From assembly GCA_024509875.1 (NCBI GenBank), contig JAMPIV010016224.1, positions 1 through 64,000 of the forward strand: a DNA stretch of 64,000 nucleotides, given 5' to 3'. Source of the DNA: Oreohelix idahoensis. Lineage: Eukaryota; Mollusca; Gastropoda; Stylommatophora; Oreohelicidae. A model generated the notes under the pieces. It worked only from the letters and a program-made list of their open reading frames with translations. It had not been told where the DNA came from and made no database searches. The translations under genes and the position numbers were made by a program. Positions 1-9,808 of this stretch are shown here, in pieces (the stretch's first letter is position 1; each line of letters begins with the position of its first letter).

Positions 1-148
1 TTCCCGTCTAGCAAGTCAATTTTTATGGAGGGTGATGACCCGCGGTCAGGGCGATCATGTACTATCAGCAGCCTACGCATTATGTTTTTATCCTTACATG
101 TTATCTTTGGAGGTATTTTAACGTTGTATCTCTGTTAATTTTACGACA
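1..148 (-). repeat. 3' LTR of element 1, partial
   Basis: The sequence matches 6675-6822 with one substitution and one T-run length difference that I could see. Its inner edge reads TGTCGTAAAA on the minus strand, a canonical TG start. Only the first 148 bases of the LTR are inside the window. Confidence 0.88.
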
Positions 149-162
149 CATCTCCCCACTTG
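149..162 (-). other. Polypurine tract of element 1
   Basis: Directly upstream of the 3' LTR on the minus strand lies a purine-rich stretch, AGTGGGGAGATG. Its position and composition fit the plus-strand DNA priming site of an LTR retrotransposon. Confidence 0.7.
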
Positions 163-235
163 AAAACATGCCTACGGCAAGTTCCAAAACCAGCGATACA
201 CATAGGTAAAATTACTCCTCACGTCTGCCACTACT

Positions 236-1552
236 CTAATTTTGATCACAGGGGTGCCGACTGAGGAAATCTGCACCGACATTCAATTTGCCTGGGATAT
301 ATTGGATACTAAACTGATAAGGTTGAAGCAATAAAGACCACCTCAGCAATCTTGCGTTTTCATGCTTAGCCTGAGATAAGAATACGAGAGGCTGATGGTC
401 CGTCTCGACCACAAAAGTCCTACCATACAGATAGATTTGAAACTTCTTTATTGCCCACATCAACGCTAAACATTCTTTTTCGCTTGTGGAGTATCCTTGT
501 TCCGCCTTATTCAATTTGCGGCTTGCATAAGCGACTGGTTTCAGTTCCCCATCAGGTGAAGATGATCTTTGCAACAAAGCCGCCCCGAGTCCTACATTAC
601 TGGCATCGGTTCTCAAGACAAAGTCCTGTGTCAAATCAGGTAGTTTGAGAATAGGCTTGCTAGTGAGTTTTTCCTTTAAATCCTGGAACGCTAATTCACT
701 TTGTGCAGTCCAATTAATTTTATCTGGAAGTCCCTTGCGAGTCAGATCAGTCAGAGGCGCACAAATAGAGTTAAAATCTTTGATATATTTTTGATAAAAT
801 CCGCATAACGACACAAATGATCGCACGTCCTTTTTTGTTTGTGGTCCAGGTGCTCTCTGCAGTTTTTCCAAGTTCTTAGGATCAGGGGTCATGTTACCCT
901 GATATACAGTGTGTCCCAAGAATTCCAACTCTTTGCATCCAATGCAACATTTTGTTGGCCTAGCAGTTAAGTTCGCCTCCCTAAGCCTATTAAATAACAT
1001 TTCTAGAGCTTCAATGTGTTCTTCAAATGTCTCTGTGGCGACGAGAATATCATCCATGAAATTCGTGATACATGGGTTATTCAGGGGATCCAACAATTTG
1101 CGCATCATCCTTGAAAACACACTCGGAGCATTTTTCAGTCCGAATGGTAGCATATTGAATTCATAATGTCCATCTGAAGTGCTAAAAGCCAAATAAGGTC
1201 TCACTTCAGGCTTCACTGGGATCTGGTAATAGCCTTTACTAAGATCCACCTTGGAAAAGTATTTTGCCTTGTTCAGTCTGGCAAATAACTGTTTTGTGTC
1301 TGGTAATGGATCCACTTGTCCTTCTGTGACAGCATTCAGTTTCCTGTAATCTATGCACAGTCTGTGTTCCCCAGACGGTTTTCTCAACAAAACGACACTA
1401 GAACTAAAAGATGATTCACTGTGCGAAATAATCCCCTCCTTCAACAAATAATCTATTTCTTCCTTCAATGCCTTCTCCTTCGCGAACGGAATAGAATAGG
1501 CTCTCATACAGATTGGGTTTGAGTCTACCAGTTTCATGTCATACTGTAGCAA
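236..1552 (-). CDS. Reverse transcriptase-RNase H part of element 1 polyprotein
   Basis: The frame encodes a gypsy-type RT followed by RNase H; together they copy the element RNA into DNA and degrade the RNA strand. Visible motifs are the RT opening LLKEGIISHSES, RLCIDYRKLN, FSKVDLSKGYYQIP and the catalytic FMDDIL box. RNase H shows LRTDASNVGLGAAL, SEKECLAL and ETDHQPL. The chain ends with GADFLSRHP just before the stop. Homology continues upstream of the first methionine (to about 1628) in the same frame, so this is not an independent gene. It is the C-terminal part of the polyprotein begun at 4656, separated by a one-base register change in a T5 tract (plus strand) at 1628-1632. No chromodomain is present. 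Confidence 0.9.
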   Translation of the reverse strand: MLQYDMKLVDSNPICMRAYSIPFAKEKALKEEIDYLLKEGIISHSESSFSSSVVLLRKPSGEHRLCIDYRKLNAVTEGQVDPLPDTKQLFARLNKAKYFSKVDLSKGYYQIPVKPEVRPYLAFSTSDGHYEFNMLPFGLKNAPSVFSRMMRKLLDPLNNPCITNFMDDILVATETFEEHIEALEMLFNRLREANLTARPTKCCIGCKELEFLGHTVYQGNMTPDPKNLEKLQRAPGPQTKKDVRSFVSLCGFYQKYIKDFNSICAPLTDLTRKGLPDKINWTAQSELAFQDLKEKLTSKPILKLPDLTQDFVLRTDASNVGLGAALLQRSSSPDGELKPVAYASRKLNKAEQGYSTSEKECLALMWAIKKFQIYLYGRTFVVETDHQPLVFLSQAKHENARLLRWSLLLQPYQFSIQYIPGKLNVGADFLSRHPCDQN

Positions 1553-1575
1553 ATTTGTATGGCCTGGTTTATCTG

Positions 1576-4500
1576 TTAATACATCTGTATGTTCCTCCAG
1601 AACCTGTTGAACTCTCTCCCTCTCTGGTTTTTAGTCAGGTGCTTACTGACTTTTACCTGTGCTGCTGTTTCACAAGGATGTAATGGGTATTCATGTGAGG
1701 TGAGTGGTTCCTTTTGCATTTGAGTTGCGATAGCAAAGGTCAGTAAGGGGGTGCTTTCCTGGAGTGGTCTGTCCAGATACTTCTTTAACAGGTTTACATG
1801 ATAAACTTTCTCCTTCCCCTTTTTGTCAATTTTATAGTTTGTTCTAGACACCTTCTCTAGAACCGTATAGGGACCTTGCCATCCAATTTGTAATTTATTC
1901 TGGCTTCCGGGTAGTAGAAGCAGCACCTTCTCTCCGACTGCCAGTTCCCTGTCCTTTGCCTTCCTATTAAAATATGCTGCATGTTTCTTCCTGGCTTGTT
2001 TCAAATTATCATTTGCCAGTTTCCATCCAGCTTCCAAACGAGTGGTCAGTTCGTTCACGTATTGATAAGATGAGGTAACAGTCTCTTCCGCCTTCTCATC
2101 TGTCCAGGTCCTTAATAGGGCTTCTAAGGGACCTTTTATGGGCCTCCCAAATAGCAGAGTTGCGGGAGCCATCCCGGTTGAACTATGTGGTACCTCCCGG
2201 TACGCAAACAATGCGGCGGGCAGGAATTGATCCCACAGATCCGGTTTTTCGTGTGCCAGCTTTCTCAGGATAGAAATGAGAGTCCCGTTGAACCTCTCTA
2301 CCTGGCCGTTCCCTTGCGGATGGTACGGACTACAATGAAAGTGTCTGGCTTGAAATAGTTTAAAAACCTCTTCCGTTAGTTTCCCCTTGAACTGAGATCC
2401 ATTATCCGTCAAGATTTGATGCGGGAATCCTAATCGGGTAAATATTGTAAGTAGTGCCTCTGCTACATGTTTTGAATCAATTGATGGCAGGGCTACCGCC
2501 TCTCCCCACATAGAACAAGTGTCCACCAGAGTAAGGATGTAACTGTTCCTCCTCTTGGTCCGAGTGAGAGGTCCTACAATATCCACTGCAACCCTCTCAA
2601 AAGGTGTTCCCACTATGGGCATTTCCCCTAGAGTTGCAGGAGCAGTCCAGTGCTTTGGAGCTACCCTTTGACATTCTGGGCAGGATTTGACATATCTTTT
2701 TATATCCTCCGTTATCCCTGGCCAGAAGTAATGACAAGCTATACGCTGTCCTGTGGCGCTGATCCCCATGTGACCACTGAAGGGAATCGCATGCCCGAGT
2801 TCCATCACTTTATCTCTATATGAAGTGGGAAGAACCAGCTGGTTGTGACCATTTGTTCCAGTTCCGGCCTTCCTGTATAAGAGTTTGTGCTTCATGAAAT
2901 ATTCCCCCTTGCTCGGAGGTGTGTGGCATTTGGGCAATTTTTTAAAACATGGCTTGAGTGTCCTATCCTCAGCCTGCGCCTTCCTCATCTCCTCTGGATG
3001 AGCATTTATAGGTTCACCTTCTTCCTCCTTCTTCTGTGACCTGGTCTGCACTGTCGCCATGATCACAGGTCTCTCGGGATTCCCCAAGAAGACGTATCTA
3101 CACCCCAATATCAGAGGGTAGATTGGTTCATCTATCACTGCTGCTCTGATTTCTCCTTCCACATAGCGAGTTTTCACCGTTATCCTTGCGATGGGAAGTG
3201 TCATGAGTGGTATGTCCTTGGTCGCCCCTTGTATTTCCACTGTTTCTGTGGTATACTGACTTGGGTCCACTAGGCTAGACTTCACAACTGAATCATAATC
3301 CAAACCTGTATCATAAAGGCACCTTATGGTGACCCCATTACAAATAACATCCTCACAAACTGGGGGGTGATAAGGTTCCTGTTGTCCATTAGGATTAACC
3401 TTTAATCTTTGCGTCCCCGACTTCATTGCAGCAATGTTTGAAGGTTTCCTTCTACAAAATTCGGTGTTATGGTTATCCTTCTTGCACCATTTACACCATC
3501 TTTTTCCTGGGTTCAACGGTTTTCTTTCATTGAACTTTTGGTCATTGAACTGTGAGTTTCTGTCTCGGTAGTCATTTCTTGGCCGTTCAAAATTTGTCCT
3601 ACCTTTATTTCCCTGCTCTCTATTATCAAATTTATTAAATTGCTGTGGAGCTTTAAAATTATCTATGTGCTTCTTTTTAGCACCACTTACCTCTGCCTGG
3701 GCTGCCTGATACCTCTCAGCGACATTTAAAACCTCCCCCAACTTCTCTGCACCTTGTTCCATGAGAAATTTTCTCATGTCTGGAGCCATGGACTCTCTCA
3801 ATTGCTCAATCATGATCATTTCTTTAAGATCTTGGGTCTTCTCCAGAGCAGTCCATTTCTCCAAATAGGTTTCTAGTCTGGCAGAGAATTGGTGATATGT
3901 CTCCCCAGACAACAGTTTGGCATTTCTAAATTTCTTACGATAAAATTCCCCATTTTTTTCGTACCTCAATAACAAAGCCTGCTTTAACATGTCATAATTG
4001 TCTTGGTCTTCCCTGTTCATTTTAGCAAATACTTCATAAGAAGTACCTCTCAGTCCCTGTGATAGCTTTAAACTCCACCTCTCTCTCTCTAACCCATAGG
4101 TAGTAGCTAATAACTCAAAACGTCCTAGGTACCCCTCTATGTCATCGTCTTTTTCAACAAAATGGTCTAAATGAAACCCCATAGCTGAGTTTGAGGCTCC
4201 CAGACTAGGCGTAGCATCTGAGGCAAAAGGGCTGGCACCATTTTCAGGAGCCTGGCCTTGTAACTCCAGCTCCCTTAGTCGTAATTCGATCTCCCTTTGC
4301 AACCTTCTATCTTCTGCCTCCCTTTCGGCAGTCAATATTTTTTCTTCTGCCTCCCTTTCGGCAGTCAATCTTTTTTCTTCTGCCTCCCTTTCGGCCTTTT
4401 TATCTTCTGCCTCCCTTTGCTGTCGTTTTTCTTCTGCCTCAATCTGCAGCCTCTTAGTCTCAGCCTCTAACCTCTTCTCTTCAGCCAACCTTTCAGACTC

Positions 4501-4656
4501 TAATTTTCTTTCAGCCTCTTTTTCTAATCTCCTTTCTTCCCGTTCAATATATTTATCACATTCAGCCGTTACGTATTGAATTAAAATCTGACCATCCATT
4601 CCCATCTCCTTTGCGGTCAGCACAGCAGCTGATCGGAATTTTGCTAGCTCCGCCAT
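1576..4656 (-). CDS. Gag-protease-integrase polyprotein of element 1
   Basis: I start at the methionine of MAELAKFRSA rather than the in-frame one 15 codons upstream, because the other Gmr1-like Gags also open with a short segment followed by a coiled coil. In order: an E/K/R-rich coiled coil (about residues 35-135), a Gag helical domain resembling SCAN/retrotransposon gag (about 165-325), a basic N/R-rich linker, a CCHC zinc knuckle (CKWCKKDNHNTEFC, about 390), a protease with the active-site triplet DTG (about 450), an HHCC integrase zinc finger, then the DDE integrase core (VAVDIVGP, LTDNGSQF, NGQVERFNGTL) and an integrase C-terminal domain (GEKVLLLLPG, HVNLLKKYLD). RT follows downstream. 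The last 17 or so residues are frame-shifted readthrough after the 1628-1632 tract. Confidence 0.9.
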   Translation of the reverse strand: MAELAKFRSAAVLTAKEMGMDGQILIQYVTAECDKYIEREERRLEKEAERKLESERLAEEKRLEAETKRLQIEAEEKRQQREAEDKKAEREAEEKRLTAEREAEEKILTAEREAEDRRLQREIELRLRELELQGQAPENGASPFASDATPSLGASNSAMGFHLDHFVEKDDDIEGYLGRFELLATTYGLERERWSLKLSQGLRGTSYEVFAKMNREDQDNYDMLKQALLLRYEKNGEFYRKKFRNAKLLSGETYHQFSARLETYLEKWTALEKTQDLKEMIMIEQLRESMAPDMRKFLMEQGAEKLGEVLNVAERYQAAQAEVSGAKKKHIDNFKAPQQFNKFDNREQGNKGRTNFERPRNDYRDRNSQFNDQKFNERKPLNPGKRWCKWCKKDNHNTEFCRRKPSNIAAMKSGTQRLKVNPNGQQEPYHPPVCEDVICNGVTIRCLYDTGLDYDSVVKSSLVDPSQYTTETVEIQGATKDIPLMTLPIARITVKTRYVEGEIRAAVIDEPIYPLILGCRYVFLGNPERPVIMATVQTRSQKKEEEGEPINAHPEEMRKAQAEDRTLKPCFKKLPKCHTPPSKGEYFMKHKLLYRKAGTGTNGHNQLVLPTSYRDKVMELGHAIPFSGHMGISATGQRIACHYFWPGITEDIKRYVKSCPECQRVAPKHWTAPATLGEMPIVGTPFERVAVDIVGPLTRTKRRNSYILTLVDTCSMWGEAVALPSIDSKHVAEALLTIFTRLGFPHQILTDNGSQFKGKLTEEVFKLFQARHFHCSPYHPQGNGQVERFNGTLISILRKLAHEKPDLWDQFLPAALFAYREVPHSSTGMAPATLLFGRPIKGPLEALLRTWTDEKAEETVTSSYQYVNELTTRLEAGWKLANDNLKQARKKHAAYFNRKAKDRELAVGEKVLLLLPGSQNKLQIGWQGPYTVLEKVSRTNYKIDKKGKEKVYHVNLLKKYLDRPLQESTPLLTFAIATQMQKEPLTSHEYPLHPCETAAQVKVSKHLTKNQRGREFNRFWRNIQMY

Positions 4657-5568
4657 ACTTTTTAGACAATATAATAATATACAAGATAAATCTCTAACCA
4701 CTAAATTACTTCTAATTACTATAGTCTAAATAATTCTAATTAATTAATTAACTAATTACTGGCTGTGAAGATTCACCAACTTTTATCTGCAGGGACACTT
4801 TTAATTTTAAAGAGAATTTTACAATTTTGTTCCCCTAATTTTATTTCTCCCACCAGGAGATCCTAATATTACTGTTGGGCTAATAATCCCGGGACAAAGA
4901 GACCCCAATATATGTAGTGGGTTTGATGGTATTGTATGATGGTGATAGTACTACGTGTGATGCATGAGGTCAGCTGTGAAGGCTCCTGAGATAATATGTA
5001 ACTGTGAATTGTCAGAAGGCCCTTCTCGCTACCACTACGACCTCACACTTATCTTTTTTTCTAATGAATGTGGCTACGTTAAATGTCTAGGGTAATGATA
5101 TGTAATGTGGTGTGATAGTTTATAGACACACACACAGATAGTTAAGAAGTCTAATAATATTAACAACTGTTATAATACACTGAACTAACTCAAGTGTGTA
5201 AAAATTTTGATAGAAATTTTCTTACATTTATTTTGTTCTGGATCAAGTTTTATTTAGACCAGAACTTATAAAAGATTTAGAAATTGGGAAAGAAATGCAT
5301 GAAATTATTACATAATAAATGCAAGAGTGTACATATGTATGTTACTAGACTATTTAGTTTTATTAATGTTTATAGCAGTCATCTAATTGGGAGGATAGTT
5401 AATGGTTGTGCTGTTGGGGTGGCCTCATCACTCCAGTCTATATTGACTACACAGTGTCCAGTACATTGCAGGAATTTTATGGGATTGTTAGTAACTAAAT
5501 GGAGTTGGTGAATTTCCAGCAGACCAGAGGCTCACTCAACTTCGAATAGGTAGCTCTGGTGCTGAGAT

Positions 5569-5694
5569 CTGGTGGCCCCACCTCTCCGTGCTTGGGGCAA
5601 TAATAGTGGTCTGGTGGCCCCACCTCTCCGTGCTTGGGGCAATAATAGTGGTCTGGTGGCCCCACCTCTCCGTGCTTGGGGCAATAATAGGCTG
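5569..5694 (-). repeat. 42-bp tandem repeat, three units, in the element 1 leader
   Basis: Units start at 5569, 5611 and 5653 with exactly 42-bp spacing and look identical except where the third unit runs out. Each contains CTGGTGGCCCC and GCAATAATAG. The array sits about 60 bp downstream of the primer-binding site in the element's own orientation, so any transcript would carry it. Confidence 0.92.
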
Positions 5695-5749
5695 CTCTGA
5701 CACAACGTTACTGCACGGATCCACTCTGGTAAAATCACCAACTTAGTTG

Positions 5750-5766
5750 ACACCGCCTTGGTGCCA
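5750..5766 (-). other. Putative tRNA primer-binding site of element 1
   Basis: On the minus strand TGGCACCAAGGCGGTG begins two bases after the inferred LTR end (…TTTCA). A TGG start right behind an LTR is the usual mark of a site pairing with a tRNA CCA end. The tRNA species was not identified. Confidence 0.55.
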
Positions 5767-5768
5767 AC

Positions 5769-6822
5769 TGAAACTCACAGCTCAGATTATGAATAAAGAA
5801 CACAGAAATGCTAGCAAAACTCAGCTGAGCTGCTGGCTATAGTATGGCGTCCCTGAACTTATTTCAATTTATTTCATTTGGAAATCACCACACTTGAAAT
5901 TTACTGTGTCTATCACTGGACAACTATTGAGGAATGGCCCCAAATGCGCGTCTGAGCGCCGATAATATGATTGTCTGTGGCCAATCACTGCCTTGGTTTT
6001 TTTAAATTCAAATTTCCTACACTAAAGTCATTTCAGTCATGCTTCAGTCAAGTATGGATTTTTATCTGTTAGTCTGTCCGTCTCTACTTGCGTTTTCACA
6101 AAAACGTACTTGGTTTTTGAACCAACCCATTCATCCCCTCTACAATTTTGCCTGAAAAGTTATTTTTAGCCACAGCTTCCACCAATTCCCCTTCTCTTTC
6201 ATTCTAACAAGATTTGGACACTTGAGTCTTCAAGGTCGCGATTTTTGTGCAAATAGTGACATGTTTGATTCAATGCAGTCTTTCGCTGATGTGAACAACA
6301 GTCTTTTGTCATTGTCTTCATTATTATCTATCCGTCTGTATAATTAAACGCATATTATTTCACTGCTCAGAATGGGCCATCCGGCCAGCTAATTTTTATA
6401 TTCCTAACATTAATATTAAGAAAAAGTTACTTTTTAAATTTTGTAATATTTCAAGCATCTGCGTTTAGCCGCTGAATTCAAATCAAAGGCTTGGTATCGC
6501 AAAAGCGTCCCTTTCCGTACCTCGTGTCAATTTGGGGACGTGAATTTTTCCTTCCCACTCCCCCCCCAATTGCGTCTCCTTAGCCTTGCTAGTCTCACGC
6601 AATTTTTCAGTCATATTTTTTTTTCCCTTTTGATCCGCCGTTCTCATCCCGTTCAAATAGTAACCGTTTTGACTTCCCGTCTAGCAAGTCAATTTTTATG
6701 GAGGGTGATGACCCGCGGTCAGGGCGATCATGTACTATCAGCAGCCTACGCATTATGTTTTTATCCTTACATGTTATCTTTAGAGGTATTTTAACGTTGT
6801 ATCTCTGTTAATTTTTACGACA
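5769..6822 (-). repeat. 5' LTR of element 1
   Basis: The outer end is fixed by the match to bases 1-148 and ends with TGTCG on the minus strand. The inner end is inferred from a TGAAACTC start on the plus strand next to the putative primer site. This gives an LTR of about 1,054 bp with TG...CA termini. The inner boundary cannot be confirmed because the partner LTR is cut by the window. Confidence 0.65.
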
Positions 6823-7241
6823 TAGATGTATATTAAAGATACTGATTCTTACGTGTTTTTTTTAAATTAATGAAGAAAAATATCCCGTTCAACCTCTGAT
6901 GGGTTATAATTAGGATATATATTGTTTTCAATTCCAAATAATATGAACAGCTGCCGATATGAGAAAGTGGCATCACATTTGTCAAATCATTGTAAATAGG
7001 GACAATCACAATTGTGCTTACATGTTAAATAAATAAAAAAAAAAAACAAACAAACAAACAAAATCAAGAAGAAACTCTGAACAAGAATAATATTAAAGTG
7101 AAGGGGTGTAAAGGCCTGGTGGTTCCAGTTATATAACTGACTTTAACAGATATTTAATTGACTTTCATCTGTTAAAAGTCATATGCATTGTAAGCAAGCA
7201 TCAGACCTTCACATTCCCAGCCACTATATATTAACATGTGT

Positions 7242-7544
7242 TCATGTTAAATATTGTTTGACTATATTATGCAGTTCCCTAGGTCTGTCTATTCTTAACA
7301 CCTCTTCTATATTTATAGGTAAGTTGGATGCTTGCAAACAATCTAATATTGGTATTCTCATTTGTTCATACCTCTTACATTTTAACAAGAAATGTTCTAT
7401 ATTATTGTCTTGAAGACATCCTGCACAGTAAGGTTCTTCTGTTCTGAAATAGCCTTTTCCCAGCTGTAGTCTTAGAAGTTTCTTATTACTGGGAATTTTC
7501 AATTCCCTAAATATCTGACATTTTCTTGTTGGAGCCTTGAACAT
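7242..7544 (-). pseudogene. C-terminal zinc-motif fragment of the I-like LINE
   Basis: The last recognisable coding piece on the minus strand holds YCAGCLQDNNIEHFLLKC, a C-X2-C...H...C motif of the kind found at the end of many LINE ORF2 proteins. It is preceded by LRLQLGKGYFRTEEP. It sits about 200 bp before the 3' tail. It is out of frame with the RNase H fragment. Confidence 0.65.
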
Positions 7545-7856
7545 CTTATATGCATGTCTTCCTTTCAGATTGTTATCCCACTTTGCTTTCCATTCATCTG
7601 TTATTAAATCTTTAATTAAGCTCTTATCTCTGATTTACTCGTCTTTACATTTATTAGATTTTTATCAGATCTACCTTTCTTGGCTTCTTTATCTGCCTTT
7701 TCATTTCCTTCTATGCCAACATGTGAAGGTATTCAAGCAATTAAGACTGAACATCCTCTGGAATATAAGTATGTAGTAGCCAGAAACATCTCCTCTGCTA
7801 TATCAGGTCTACTACATTCTCGTAAGTTTCTAAGTGCTTTAATTGTTGAGAGAGAG

Positions 7857-8246
7857 TCAGTTAAAACTGGTAGTTTTTTTGGGAGGGTTATTAGAGAATA
7901 TTTCTAGTGCTTTTAGTATGGCCACCATCTCTGCAGTGAAAATGGATGTATTTTCCGTGATGCTATATTCTTTTGCCATTTTCCATATTGGAATATATAT
8001 TCCTATCTTCCATTTGCCATCCTCTCCATTGGATCCATCTGTGTACACAGTAATGCTGTCTTTTGATATTTGTTGTATATATTTATTGGCTGTGTTTTTA
8101 ATATTTTCTATATTATTTGTTTTCTTAAGTATTTCTGCTAGGTGGTAGTCTGTGTCTGGTTTCTTGATCTCCCAGGGTGGAATCACTGGCTTGTATTCAC
8201 AACTGTTATTAATTGATGTACTTAATGTACCCACCCAGATGGACAA
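7857..8246 (-). pseudogene. RNase H domain of the I-like LINE
   Basis: The minus-strand frame contains ITVYTDGSNGEDGKWKIGIY and SIFTAEMVAILKALEIF, the first acidic strand (TDGS) and the E-containing helix (TAEM) of a LINE-type RNase H. The domain would remove RNA from the RNA:DNA hybrid during insertion. The frame ends early, before the DSxS and HxG blocks can be seen. Its position after RT is the reason for assigning the parent element to the I-like group. Confidence 0.75.
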
Positions 8247-8717
8247 TTTCCTCCATACACTTCCATCTTGTAGGGTATCTAGTGGTATTCATAGGATTGG
8301 CCTGAGTTGTTAGTTGGCATCTGGTAAAAGCTTTATGTGCTGGGTGAGACTTATCTAACATAACTCTGTTCATGTAATTTAGTCTTAACTCCTTTCTCCG
8401 TAATTCTAAGGGTAGAATTCCTAAAGCCACCTCTATAGCTCCATTGATGTTGATCTGATTGCACCTGCTATTGTACATAAAGCCTGATGCTGAATTCTGT
8501 CTAACTTAATCTTGTTACTGTGTGCAGCAGAGTCATATATTATACTTCCATAATCTATTTTTCCTCTAATGAAAGATTTATAAAAAGTGAGCATTGTCTT
8601 AGTGCTTGCACCCCATCCATTACCTTTCAAATATCTTAATAAGTTAGTCAATCCTGTGCAAGAATCCACTAGTTTATCTATGTGTTTATTCCAGTTCAGC
8701 CGTTGGTCCAATATCAT
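8209..8717 (-). pseudogene. RT thumb and connection region of the I-like LINE
   Basis: Two overlapping minus-strand frames (8717-8433 and 8478-8209) carry LDQRLNWNKHIDKLVDSC, FYKSFIRGKIDYGSIIY and KLDRIQHQALCTIAGAIRST. These are typical of the region after the RT palm in Jockey/I LINEs. The second frame continues with a degenerate LPLELRRKELRLNYMNRV, where intact elements usually have PPLxLRRxxL. A frameshift separates the two pieces. No independent function is implied. Confidence 0.75.
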
Positions 8718-8726
8718 TCCTAGATA

Positions 8727-9452
8727 TCAAGTGGTTTGCACTGTATTAATGTTTTGCCCTTGGATATTTATGTCTATAATTTTATTTTTTACAACCCTAC
8801 CTTTACTGAAGATCATACCAAATGTTTTATTTGTATTCAGCTGAAAACCCCATTTTGTCATCCATTTACATACTTTATTTATTTGCTTCTGTAGATCCTT
8901 ATATAATTTTGGCAGATGTCTCCCAGTCCTCCATATAGCAACATCATCTGCAAACTGTGACAATTTATTTGTTATATCATTAAATTCCTCACCTAAATCA
9001 TTTACCATTATTGTAAAAATTGAAGGAAACGTTACTGATCCTTGGGGTATTCCATTTTGTTGTTCATACAGTACTGATCTATCATTGTTTACCTGAATAG
9101 TGAAATATCTATCTTGCAGGAAATTCTCTAAATAATTATATATTTTACCGGTTACTCCTATCTTCTTCATTTTAAAGAGAGCACCCTCTCTCCAGCATTC
9201 ATCATAAGCCCTAGCTATATCTAAAAATACTACCACAGTTTTTTCTTTCTTTTGAAATCCTGATTTTACTTCATGTTCCAATTTAATTATCTGATCCATA
9301 GTGCATCTGTTCTTCCTAAATCCTGACTGAGTTTGATTATATAAATTATTCTTTTCCAAATAAAACTTTAATCTTTTATTTACTATGGTTTCTAATATTT
9401 TACCTAGATGGGAAGTTAAAGAAATTGGTATGTATGAACTGGCATCATGGGC
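8727..9452 (-). pseudogene. RT domain of the I-like LINE
   Basis: The minus-strand translation gives ASSYIPISLTSHLGKILE followed by QTQSGFRKNRCTMDQI, VVVFLDIARAYDECW, GIPQGSVTFPSIFTIMVND and FADDVAIW. These are RT blocks 1-5 of a Jockey-superfamily LINE. The catalytic FADD box is present. The open part runs from 9359 to 8727, and homology reaches the X1 insertion point at 9452. The usual R of YRPISL is replaced by I. The frame breaks near 8725 and RT continues in another frame. The protein would have copied the LINE's RNA at the target site; this copy cannot be functional. Confidence 0.8.
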
Positions 9453-9457
9453 ATTGT
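9453..9457. other. Left target-site duplication of X1 (ATTGT)
   Basis: These five bases abut the TGATG start of the left LTR and match ATTGG at 26699-26703 in four of five positions. The mismatch may be a later mutation. Confidence 0.5.
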
Positions 9458-9688
9458 TGATGTCTCGATGTTTATCTTGTTTCCTACTAGAGTTACTTGC
9501 CCTTATGCCAACTCTTCTGTTTTCTCTGCTTCCTACTTTCTGTTTCTAAGATGGTCGATTAAACATGTCGTTATGTATTCAGTGTGTTCGCCTTCGTGAT
9601 TATGCTTCGTGATGTGAGAATATATGACAGCCAGCCACGTCTCATTTCATTTAACAATATTTACTACACACGACGGTAAATATCAACA
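9458..9688 (+). repeat. 5' LTR of X1
   Basis: It starts TGATG and ends ATCAACA. It is very similar to 26470-26698, differing in the first 25 bases and a block near position 60, and also matches the LTR of X2 at 56946-57171. At about 230 bp it is short for a gypsy LTR. Confidence 0.9.
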
Positions 9689-9702
9689 TGGTGGCAGCGG
9701 TG
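9689..9702 (+). other. Primer-binding site of X1
   Basis: TGGTGGCAGCGGTG follows the LTR terminal CA directly, with no spacer. The same sequence follows the LTR in X2 (57172). The TGG start fits pairing with a tRNA 3' end. Confidence 0.75.
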
Positions 9703-9808
9703 TTTATTTCTACAGAATTCGAACTATTCTGCTGAAGATCTTGTAACACATGTGCTGACTCATAGACTGGTAGGTTATTGCTTGCATACCATTATTAGAC
9801 ATTTCGTC

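Larger units (their letters stand above)
4657..5768 (-). other. 5' leader of element 1
   Basis: This roughly 1.1-kb stretch separates the primer-binding site from the Gag start. It contains the 42-bp tandem repeat described separately. I see no protein-coding region in it; short frames inside the repeat are by-products of a 42-bp (14-codon) period. Confidence 0.6.
1..6822 (-). mobile_element. Gmr1-like Ty3/gypsy LTR retrotransposon, element 1
   Basis: This is a nearly complete LTR retrotransposon read on the minus strand: 5' LTR (5769-6822), a leader with a 42-bp tandem repeat, a Gag-protease-integrase frame, an RT-RNase H frame, a polypurine tract and a 3' LTR cut by the window start. Bases 1-148 and 6675-6822 are almost identical, which identifies the LTR. 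Integrase lies upstream of RT, the order known for Gmr1-type Ty3/gypsy elements and otherwise typical of copia. Its proteins differ clearly from the two other Gmr1-like elements in the window, so it is a separate family or subfamily. The outer target-site duplication cannot be tested because the left end is missing. Confidence 0.88.
7041..9452 (-). mobile_element. Decayed I-like LINE with RNase H
   Basis: Read on the minus strand, fragments of one non-LTR retrotransposon follow each other: RT (from 9452), thumb, RNase H, and a C-terminal zinc motif. A noncoding 3' end follows and finishes in a GTTT-type tail, seen as ACAAACAAACAAAC at about 7045-7060 on the plus strand. The frames are broken several times, so it is a relic. 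RT plus RNase H points to the I/Nimb group of the Jockey-I superfamily, though I cannot fix the clade. At the RT N-terminus the LINE is cut by insertion of element X1, and I do not recognise the rest of it beyond 26703. Confidence 0.75.

Noticed and set aside
5532..5753. Two overlapping minus-strand frames with a 14-residue repeat
   Set aside because: They arise from the 42-bp tandem repeat; the sequence is a retrotransposon leader.
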